DNA of 64,000 bases from Ascoidea asiatica (Eukaryota > Ascomycota > Saccharomycetes > Ascoideales > Ascoideaceae), in the NCBI GenBank assembly GCA_001600695.1, contig BCKQ01000006.1:438327-502326 (forward strand), in the 5' to 3' direction. This document shows positions 50,701 through 60,700 of this stretch, piece by piece (position 1 is the stretch's first letter; each line of letters opens with the position of its first letter). The translations under genes were made by a program, and so were the position numbers. The notes under the pieces were generated by a model. It was not told the origin of the DNA, did no database searches, and worked only from the letters and a program-made list of their open reading frames with translations.

Positions 50701-53645
50701 TGATAACTATCAATGATTATTTTACCTGATATTCAGATTTCACTAGATTAGGTGTTGGTAAGTATATTAAAGTGATTGAAAAAGAAAAAAAAAACATTGA
50801 AAGTTGGAATATTGGACTCGGACTTAATTTACTTGGTGAATCATTGCTTCAATTATTTGAAATATTCTGACAATATGTTAAAATAATCTTGAATCACTTA
50901 GTACAAATTCTAATTTTGATTTACAATTCAAAAAACTATATAAATAGAAACTGATATCAGTATAATTTCAATGGGACAATTTTGCAAAGTTTCTAGATCT
51001 GATTTCCATTTGATGTTAGAATTTTGACTTGACAAAACAAATGGGATAAATTTCTACAATTTTTTAATAAAAAAAATACATTTTATGTTATACTATTGCT
51101 ATTTGAAGTATTTGCAGTATTTGCAGTATTTGTACTATTTGTACTATTTGCACTATTATAATATTTTAATATTAATAGTCTTTTTTTCACGCATAACAAA
51201 GTATTTAACAAAATCTAAAAGTACCCAAAAATCTAACTCAATTTTTCAAATTGTTGTATGCACTATATAGCAGAATAATGTTATCTTTACCTTTAAGTTT
51301 TTTGGAGCGGGCCGTTCCCCCATAAAGGGATTTATCAACTTTTTTAAGAATTAAGATTTTTAAAATCCGTGTATACAAGTAGTTCTATGTTAAGATGTCT
51401 TAGTATTTGCATAATTAGCACCAGAACAAAAAAAATTAAACACCTGGTTTTGCAGTATTAAAACTTTTTCCTCATGATTTTGGCTGTGGGCAATAACTTA
51501 CCAATGAAAGTTGAAGTATAATAAACGCTAATATGCTTATATTTGCATTTATATTGGTCGCTTTCGGTATACTTATAGGTAAATATAATAACATACTTAA
51601 AAGTATTATCACAGTTTAAAGCGTTTAGCGGCTGATTTTTTCGGTCTTGGCCGTCAAAAAATGCGTTCACCTAATGGTACAGGGCGGATATTAGCCTATA
51701 AGAGGAGACCTTTGAGGATAGCGCTGATCTTAGTGATGTAAGAACATTAAGCCTACGTAAACGTTTTGTTACATATAATCATTTTTTATCATAATGACCA
51801 CTTTGTTCTGTTTCCAAGAGGAATTCCCCATACTGCACACCCAAGGTCTGCTATGGAAGTCCGATAGATTCCGCTTGCAGCGGGAATGAAGACTCTCAGA
51901 TTACGGGACGGGACTCGTTGACTCGTCTTGGCCATCTCGTCTCGACTCAGCTACTCCAGAAATTCCAGCAAATTCAAAAGCTCCAGCAACGTAATTCAAC
52001 TCAAATCAGATCAAACAATACATTTATTTTTGGTTGCATGTTTATAAGGTTATATTCTAATTATGGTTACAATTAAGATTGTGAGTGTAACTGTAACTAT
52101 GATTGGGATTGTGATAGTGATTTTTTTGATGATTATTATGGTAATATTGACTTTAAAGTTTCCTAGATTTAGGAGATTCTCTATTGTTGTTCCTTGAGTT
52201 ACACCATAACCAATTGTTTTGGTAAATGGTACATATTTTATAATTGCAATTTTCAAATCGTTTGATAATTCATTTGATTCATGTCTACCATGATATTTGT
52301 ATTGATTTTTTTATCTTTTTAATTTTGATTCATTGTTTTTTAGAGCAAGTAATTGTTAGTATTATTGATTAATAATATCAATACAAATTTATGACCTCAG
52401 AATTCAGTCCACAAGTTGAGAAGAATTTTGATACTATTGTAAAGTAAATGAATTTAAAACAATTTTAAAAAAAACCTTATGAGAATTGTTTGATTTTGAG
52501 TCAAATTAATGTAAATTTGTTAAATATTCATTGAAAAACAAATAAAAAGTTATTCAAAGTTATTTTAAAACTTTTTTTAAAAGTTATTTTAAAAATTATT
52601 TAAAATTTTTGCAATTTATTTTCTCTTTCTTTAATGTTATCATTGCCAAATTACATTTAAATAATTGTAACTTAATGCCAAATGATAATTTGAATTTAGT
52701 TTGCTTTTCTCTCTCTTTTTTTTTTATTTTCTTGTAAATTTTAATTCCTATTTTATAAGAAATACTTTATTCACGCTCACTATTCAATATTTTTTTGAAA
52801 TGGTTTAAGTCTTGAGTATAATTCCAGCATATTTTCTTCATAATTAACCTACTATTTTACCATACTTTTTACACTTTTAAATCTCAAAAAAGTAAATTCA
52901 ATCACATTTTTATTTACAATCAAAGTTTTAATTATAAAATTTAAATCTACATCCACATTTTCATTTTCATTTTCATTTATCTACATTTACGTTTACTTTT
53001 ACACTTATTTTCTTTTTCAAAATTATAAAAAAATATTTATATATAACTTCAAAATTTTCCTTTTTACAGAAAAAAGCAAGTTCTTTTTTTGAAAAACCTT
53101 AGGTGATTTACTCAAAACTATTTTATTACTCGACTCTTAGTATTGTATTTTATATTCTCTTTTTCATATTTTATTTATTACTTTAATCAAAAGCTGATAT
53201 AAAATTTGATTAAATTAACTGAACTAGTTTTTATAACTTACTGTTTAATTGTTTCATTGAATAAAAATAGCCAATCAATATTTGGACTTTCTTCTCTTAT
53301 ATAAATCTGAATCTTTATATATATATTTTTATCCCTATTTTTATATCTCTATTTCTACCTTTATCTCTATCACCAGGTCTAGATTTATTATATAATTATC
53401 TACATCTTTATTAATTTTCAAAAATCAAATTTAAATATTATATAACTAGATATATAATTATCTAAATGTACTGTTAAAGAAAGAGTCTTAAGAAATCAAA
53501 AAATTTTAATGTTCTCCTTTTCAAATCAATAACCTAATTTAATTTAAGAGAACTATAATATCAAATGAAATATGAAAATATTAGTAAAATAACTAAAAGA
53601 GATAAATAAATACATAAGCAAACAATATAACAAAAAGTTCTCGTC
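47721..53645. other. 5.9 kb region without a recognisable gene
   Basis: The longest gene-free stretch. No ORF above 71 codons; none looks real. Features: TACAGTA/TACTGTA heptamers at 47739, 48513, 48593, 48762 and 50593; a perfect hairpin at 48026..48048; a GTAAGT preceded by TTTTTTTAGGAG at 49511-49529; GC-richer patches at 49880-50120 and 51300-51970; a shared 15-mer AGATTTTTAAAATCC near 50060 and 51350; and a GACTCGT-type direct repeat at 51912-51945. It could be a centromere, a very long leader of the downstream regulator, noncoding RNA genes or relics. I could not recognise any snRNA, SRP, RNase P or tRNA signature. Confidence 0.5.
48026..48048. other. Perfect 8-bp hairpin
   Basis: GTAAGCTC, a seven-base loop TTTTTTG, then GAGCTTAC. 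It lies 0.3 kb after the OPT stop codon. Possible RNA end or extruded DNA structure; function unknown. Confidence 0.5.
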
Positions 53646-56600
53646 ATGGATATGTTTCCATACTCAGTCTCTTCCTCAAATTCAAATAATTTAATAAATT
53701 CAAATACATCCCTTAATTCTTCATTCAATACGCTAAATTCAAATATAAATTCAAATATAAACTCAAATTTAAATTGCATAAACCAAACAAATAATAGAAA
53801 TAACATAAACTCAACTATCAATAATTTCAATGATATGAATGATATTAATAATATTAATAATATAAATAATGATAATAATAGTAATAGTAATGTAGTCTCT
53901 CAAAGTAGCCCTGTTCACCAATTAAATGATTTTCAAAATTTCCATAATTCACGTAACAATTCAAGAAATAACTCTCAAAATGAAAGTTCAAATAATTTCT
54001 TTCAACAGCAAAATCCTTCTTCATTTTATTCAAATTCAAATCAACTCTCTTTTTCTAATATACCAAATATACCAAATATGCAAAATATACAAAGTATACC
54101 AAGCATACAGGAGTTCTCTAAATATTCAAATACCTCTCCAAATACTCCAATACAACAGAATATATTGAATAATTCAAATAATGCAAATAGTTCAACTATG
54201 CAAAATTTTCAAAATTTTTCAAATATTTCTAATGTGTCAAATCTAAAAAATGATTCTAATATTGTCAATTTTTCTCCTATATCAGGATTGTTAAATTCAG
54301 ATATTTCAAATAATCAAATCAACCAGAACAATCAAAATCAAAATCAAAACAATATGAGTATGAGTATGAATATGAATGTAAATGCAAATATCAATAAAAC
54401 ACCAAACATAGGCATAATTGAGAATACAAATCCTAATGATTTTATAAGTAACGCCAATAATATAAATAACAGAAATAATGAAATGAATAGTATAAACAAT
54501 CAGAACAATAATCTAAACGATATTGATAGTACAATGAGTAATGTGAATCACGATATTATGAGTTATAACAATAATAATACTAATAATAATAATATTAATG
54601 CTGATACTAATATCACTAATAATAATAATAAAATCTCTATGCCTCTTCAGTCAAATCAGTTCAATAATGTAAATCAAATCAATTCTTTAAATCCTTCAAA
54701 TAATATGAATTCTATCACTAATAATTTTCAAAACATGAGCAATGCTAATCATATAAATAATACAAATAATTTCAATAATATAAATAGTTTTGGTAGTATT
54801 GTTAATCAAAATAATTTTTTCAGTAATCGAAGAAAAACAATTTTTCAATCTAGAAAAAAACATTCAAATTCTAAATTAGGTTGTCTTAATTGTAAACAGA
54901 GGAAGATCAAATGTGATGAGAACTTGCCTGAATGTACAAATTGTAAAACGTATAGGAAAAAAAATAAAAAAAGATGCTCGTATTTCAGAATGTCAGATAT
55001 CGAAAAAAGAAAATTTATGCAAGAGAAAGAAAAACTTCAAAAAAAGCTTAGTTTATCAAATAATGAAATAGAAAATGCTATCAATAATAGTATAAATCAT
55101 ACTATAAATATCAACACAAATGATTCTAGACACAATTCTATAAATCATTATATATTTAATGATTCATTTGATATTCCTTTATCAGCTGTTAAAATGGAAA
55201 TCGATAATCAGTCAATCCCAGAAGATTTACTCCAAACTGATTCAATTCTAGACAATACAATGCAAAATGAATCTATTCCTCTTAATATAATTTCAAATAA
55301 TACTATAAGAAAATCTATTTCCAATAACATGTTTTCAAAAAATGAAATATCTGGGGGTTTAGCTTCAAATAGTAACATTCCAAATCAATCCCAATCTGGA
55401 ATCTCAAAACCTAATATTTTTAAAATTAAAGCTAAAGTAGTAACTAAATGTATTCCAAATGATATACACTTTTATAATACTAATATTAAGCCTCAACTGC
55501 TTTCTCCGAAAAGCAGAAACAATGTTATTTCTTCACCTAGTCCCAAGAAAAGAACTTTCAAAGTAAAAGACTATAGTAAGATATTCTCAAATAAGCTTGA
55601 AGATGGTCAATTTAATGATTACAATTGGTTGAAATCATTCATTTTATCATCACATTCAAGTAATACTATATTTTATATTTTGCTAGAATGGAGTGCACAC
55701 TATTTACAAAATCAGTTCAAAAAGATCAATAATAGTTTATCCATATGTGATTTGAATATATTATCAAAAATGAATTTTTTTGGTCGTGTTCAAGAAAGCT
55801 TTATTTCCTCTTTAAATTGTTTTCAGCCTTCTTTAATTTCTTCAGCCATTCTCCATATAGATTCTTTTCTGAATTATCAAATAGATAGGTTGTTTATGCA
55901 CGAACTTGGGTTGATGGGTATTGTTCATGACTTTTTAATGAATACTCATGGAGCTGATCAGAAAGACACAGATAAATTAATTGCCAAAAATATTTCAGAA
56001 GCTTTTTTCAGTCTAACAAAAACAATATATTATCCTTCTTATAATTACAGAATTTTATTTGAGATCATATCTCAATTAGAGTCATTTAAAAGATTTTTCA
56101 ATTATCTCAATAAGAACGAATCTTTTTTTTTCTTTAATTTAAACAAGCTCACTCAATATTTGAAAAAAATTTGTAAAGAATATCCACTGCAAAAGCTAAA
56201 TATGAACTTTGTGACAGAATTGAATACCAACTTTTATTTACATCTTATTAGTGATTGGCTTTCAATCCTTCCTCCCGAAATTTTTCAATTAACAGATTTG
56301 AAACTTAGAAAAAAATCAGGTATATCTTCCTCATGTTCCAACCTAAATTATATTGAGAAAGTATTTTATAATTATTGGTTTTTAATAGGTAAAATCTTAA
56401 ACCAGATATTTCCGGAAGTTCAATATTTATTTCTTGTTTCATTTACAGGTTATGGCTCCATGTTCCATCATAATAAACACATTTATGACGGTTTAGTAAA
56501 TGTGAAAAGTTCTAAAGGTGATGGTAAATACAACCGGGGTTCATTTTCTATTGAGAAAAACTTATGCTTAAGGTCATTGACAAGTAAGGATTGGAGCGAG

Positions 56601-57176
56601 CTAAAATTGCATGCTATATACTGTCTGAGAGTAGAGTCTTATTTTATGTCGAGATTGGATTTTTATCAAAAATGTATCAGTTTAAGAAATCCATATCCAG
56701 AAGGCTTCAGAGTTTCTCAAACGCAAAGATTTCAATCAAGAAAAATATCATCTTTAGAGTCGCAGATAATTGATTTCAATAAATCTCAGATAACAAAAGA
56801 AAATTTTCCAATTTATGTCAATATTCCACCAAATCAAGATTTGCAAATTGATTTTAACCAACTGATTGCCTCTGCACTGCTTAATTCTTCTTCTCAAAGG
56901 TTAATGGATTTGAACGGTTCCTCAAATCCAAAATTGGATTTGATTATAGTGGACAGTAATTTCACTCTCAATGAATATGGACTAGTTGATGGAGTAGATT
57001 TCCATCCAATGTTGGAAAATTTTCAAGTGCTGCATAGAGTAGTAAATCCAAAGGATATAAACGATTCATATATAGATAGAATAGAGTTGTTTAAGTATTT
57101 TGGTGATGGAAATAATGATACTCTGAATTTCAAAGAATCATTGGAAAGACTACAGGAAATGATGATAGCAGATTAG
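53646..57176 (+). CDS. Asn-rich Zn(II)2Cys6 transcription factor
   Basis: A 1176-aa regulator. Residues 1-400 are almost entirely Asn, Ser, Ile and Gln, a prion-like domain. The DNA-binding domain is at 413-444: C413, C416, C423, C430, C433 and C444, in SKLGCLNCKQRKIKCDENLP and CTNCKTYRKKNKKRCSYF. The spacing C-x2-C-x6-C-x6-C-x2-C-x10-C has a long last loop; six residues is most common. A predicted coiled coil follows (EKRKFMQEKEKLQKKL). From about 650 to the end is a helical regulatory domain, with HELGLMGIVHDFLMN near 757 and DWLSILPPEIFQL near 875. This is the layout of fungal pathway regulators. I cannot assign it to a named factor. The ATG at 53646 precedes MDMFPYSVSSS. The 5' intergenic region is unusually long. 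Confidence 0.9.
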   Translation: MDMFPYSVSSSNSNNLINSNTSLNSSFNTLNSNINSNINSNLNCINQTNNRNNINSTINNFNDMNDINNINNINNDNNSNSNVVSQSSPVHQLNDFQNFHNSRNNSRNNSQNESSNNFFQQQNPSSFYSNSNQLSFSNIPNIPNMQNIQSIPSIQEFSKYSNTSPNTPIQQNILNNSNNANSSTMQNFQNFSNISNVSNLKNDSNIVNFSPISGLLNSDISNNQINQNNQNQNQNNMSMSMNMNVNANINKTPNIGIIENTNPNDFISNANNINNRNNEMNSINNQNNNLNDIDSTMSNVNHDIMSYNNNNTNNNNINADTNITNNNNKISMPLQSNQFNNVNQINSLNPSNNMNSITNNFQNMSNANHINNTNNFNNINSFGSIVNQNNFFSNRRKTIFQSRKKHSNSKLGCLNCKQRKIKCDENLPECTNCKTYRKKNKKRCSYFRMSDIEKRKFMQEKEKLQKKLSLSNNEIENAINNSINHTININTNDSRHNSINHYIFNDSFDIPLSAVKMEIDNQSIPEDLLQTDSILDNTMQNESIPLNIISNNTIRKSISNNMFSKNEISGGLASNSNIPNQSQSGISKPNIFKIKAKVVTKCIPNDIHFYNTNIKPQLLSPKSRNNVISSPSPKKRTFKVKDYSKIFSNKLEDGQFNDYNWLKSFILSSHSSNTIFYILLEWSAHYLQNQFKKINNSLSICDLNILSKMNFFGRVQESFISSLNCFQPSLISSAILHIDSFLNYQIDRLFMHELGLMGIVHDFLMNTHGADQKDTDKLIAKNISEAFFSLTKTIYYPSYNYRILFEIISQLESFKRFFNYLNKNESFFFFNLNKLTQYLKKICKEYPLQKLNMNFVTELNTNFYLHLISDWLSILPPEIFQLTDLKLRKKSGISSSCSNLNYIEKVFYNYWFLIGKILNQIFPEVQYLFLVSFTGYGSMFHHNKHIYDGLVNVKSSKGDGKYNRGSFSIEKNLCLRSLTSKDWSELKLHAIYCLRVESYFMSRLDFYQKCISLRNPYPEGFRVSQTQRFQSRKISSLESQIIDFNKSQITKENFPIYVNIPPNQDLQIDFNQLIASALLNSSSQRLMDLNGSSNPKLDLIIVDSNFTLNEYGLVDGVDFHPMLENFQVLHRVVNPKDINDSYIDRIELFKYFGDGNNDTLNFKESLERLQEMMIAD

Positions 57177-57719
57177 ACTTGAAAGTTGTGGGGATATATG
57201 TTCCTTTTTTTTTTCTGTTCAAGAACTTATTTTTGTATTTATTAGATTATTTTTGCTATGTCTACATTGTATTATGTTCCTTTAGTATGTTATTCAGTTA
57301 TATATATATATAAATTTCAAATATTCGTTTCAGATATTTTAATAGAGTTTAATTCTTTATGCATAGTAATAAAAGCAATTACATTTTGAATACAGAAATT
57401 AGAAAAACAAACACAAAATATAAATTTATATTTCTTACAGTAAAACTATGAAAACCAAATACATATATATATATATTTATATATAAGTATTAATAAAATG
57501 CCACGAACAGTATAAAAGAAAATAGGTAAAACATACACAAAAAAGGCCTCTAAAGACGAAATGAAAAATAAAAAATAAATATTTCAACTTCAAATGAGAA
57601 GCAGCTAAAATATACAAAAAACGACAAGTATTAAGGATTTTTACGAAGATTTACTAAAAATTATGCAACTCTTCAATGAAATCTATAATAATAGATGATA
57701 AAATATGCATTGAGTTTGA
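57177..57719. other. Gap between the convergent regulator gene and FKS1
   Basis: AT-rich 3' flanks with TA-rich tracts at about 57300 and 57465, and TACAGTA at 57436..57442. No gene seen. Confidence 0.6.
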
Positions 57720-60700
57720 TTATGCAATGGTGGACCAAGTAGCTAATGATGGAGTACTTGTAAGGAAAGATTTCGGAGCAGAAGCACCTGTATCGTTATT
57801 ACTTTGATTTCTTGGCTGGAAAAGACCTTCAAATATACCATCTTTCAATTCATCCGAAATGGTAGTATATTGATCTGTGACGATATTACCAAGAACAGCA
57901 GGAGCAGCTATCACAATAACATAAAGTAACAAAACCAAGAAATAAAGAGCACAGTATTTTCTTACCATACGTTTTCTAAGTTTTGCTTGTTTTAATGAGA
58001 AAATTGGTGGTCTAATTTGACGACTTGGCTTTAACCAAAATAAAAGCATTGAATGGAATCTATCGGCAAAAGGAATAAGTATTATAGGCAATTGCATAAA
58101 TAAAATAAAATGACCTAAAAAGAAATCAGCAGCAAATTCAGACTGTTCGATGATCTTTGCACAAAATTCACGAGCAGGTTGAGTAGCGGCCATATAACCC
58201 ATACCACTTCCATACCATTTACCAGTCCAAAAGGCTGCATTAGCATGATCATGCTTGAACTCCCTAGTTAAGAAAAGAAGCGTCATAATTTTAAAAAGAA
58301 CTCTTTGAACGTAAATCATGGAGATAACACCAAGTAACATTTTTGTAAAACTGAAACCTTCTAAAACCCACATAACAATAAAAAAGACAATATGGATTAT
58401 AACAGAGAATCCATGAGCGACACCAGCCAATACAGGACCAGTTTTTTTGCAACAAACTCCCAACAATGGTCCAGCACAACATGCCATTCCCATACAAAAT
58501 CCAAGAACACCCATATTTATTACGACAGGGGCCAAAGCGCAAATAACAAGTCTTAAAGTGGAATTGATAGGGTCAGCCTTACCTCCTTTGACCCCGGTTT
58601 GAGCATTAATGAAAGTGAAGGCAATAAATAAGAAAGCAGTAACTATAACAGTTGGAATAACATCGGCAGTTAAAATATTTGTACGATGAGCTCTAGGAGC
58701 ATCACCAGCAGCTTTCTCTGAAGGTTCACCTAACAACTTACGTTTAAAACCAGTGATTCTGGAACGGGACATTTTAACATATCCAACCCAGGAATTTTTA
58801 TGCCATTTACTATTTCCTCTAGATAACCATCTGATGTAATCACGATAATCAATGAAAAAATCTTGCCATGAAAACTGATGAGGGTTAAAAACAACAGGTG
58901 GGAAAATCAAAGAACTAATTGATAACCAAAACCATAACAAAGCAGGTTGCCAATGGGAAGTCGAAGCAAATAATAACATAAACATAAGTCTAGCACCCAT
59001 ATAAATGGAAGATTGAGCAAAACGAGAATATAAAACAGAGAAAGGAATTCTGGAGGTTGCAAAACCACGACCGGTAGCAATATAACGAGCTCCACCAACA
59101 GATAAATCTGAAGAAATAGATGATGAATATATCTGAGCGACAAAAACTTCAAAAAGAACGGATAATGAACAAAACTGGCGTGCTAATCTAGTAACACATT
59201 TAGCTACACCCTTTTCTATTAATTCTTGGACGAATAATGGAATGAAAGATATAAAAAAAGCAATGAAAATAGAAAGAGTAAAACGTCTAACCCAATCAAC
59301 TGCAGGGGACAAATTATAACAACCACGAGGAATTTGTTTATCAGTAACAGGTGTGTCTTTATCATAGGAACAAATAATTGCTTCATGTGCAAGGGCATTT
59401 AAATTACACAAGGTAACCATGAAAAGTTGTAAGGAAAATTGAATAAACAAATTATTTACATGGAAACCAGGATGTGCATAATAGAAAGATAAGAAACGAT
59501 CCAAGGGAAGTTGAGTACCAAGATAATAATATTCTCTTGACAACATTTGTTCACCCATACCAGCACCAATTTTTGTTGTGAAATTAAGAACAGAACCAAA
59601 ACCCATATCTCTACCTTTACCACATTGATAATAATCACAATGCTTTATTCTTCCCCCACGTAACATGGCATTCATACCTGCATAAATATCTTCGTTAAGA
59701 TGCAACCCTTTTTGGGCTTTAGAAACACCACCTCTAGTAGTCATGTATGTACCATTCAAAAAATCAGGATGACCATAATGTAATTTGCCACCAATTTGAG
59801 CTAAAATTCTGTGGAAAAGAGTACCGAAAGTTTGTTCTTTACCAGCTGCAATATCACCAAGAATACCTGTGTTTTCAGAGAAAATATATTCTCTGGCACC
59901 AACAATTGCAACAGGATGAAAGTTTTTTTCTTCATAAGATAAACCAGGAGCATAGGGATTAGTTTGTTCAGCAGAAATTTCTTCAAACTCAGCAAGAACA
60001 GACCTAATTTTAAGACATTCTTCAAGATAGTTATCTTGATTTGCATCAACCAATTGAATATATTCACCACGATAAAAGATAATAGCATGATTTTGATTAT
60101 CAGACTTACCATCACCAATAATTGGATTACCCGATAATTGAACTCTGAACTTTGGACGACGTTTTCCATTTTCCATGATTTCACAGTGACCATCAATAAG
60201 AGCAGAATAAATTCTTGGATCTTGACCTTCTTCTAAAGGAGGTTCTTCATCTAGATAAGCAATTTGTAAATCTGGATAGGCACGTAGTAAAAATTCTGCA
60301 TTTTCAGCTTCATCAGGTTTAAATTTAGCAAATCTTTGCATACTAATGACAAATTTGAATTTTCTTCTAGCCATTCTCTCTAATTCCCTTTCCAAACCTT
60401 CAGTATTACCACCAAAAAGTTGAACAATTTCTGGGTTTTCAACTCTGTAAAGTAATTTAATGGCTCTTGCGTAATTCATCATACCAGAAACAGTACGATA
60501 TAAAGTTTGGGCTCTTAAAGATGACCAAATTCTAGTTCTAACAGTATATTCTGGTGAAGCACTTTTGAAACCAATACAATAAAATGGTAAATCATCAATT
60601 TGTGCCTTCATATTGTTTTCATCATCTTTTTCAGGATCGGAACCAGCTTCATAAGCAGCATTTTCTTCAGCTAAAATCTTAGTATCTTTAACAAAACAGT

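Noticed and set aside
47721-53645. tRNA, snRNA or SRP RNA genes in the gene desert
   Set aside because: I looked for A/B-box pairs and core snRNA words; a GTTCAAATC match at about 48610 (minus) has no cloverleaf around it.
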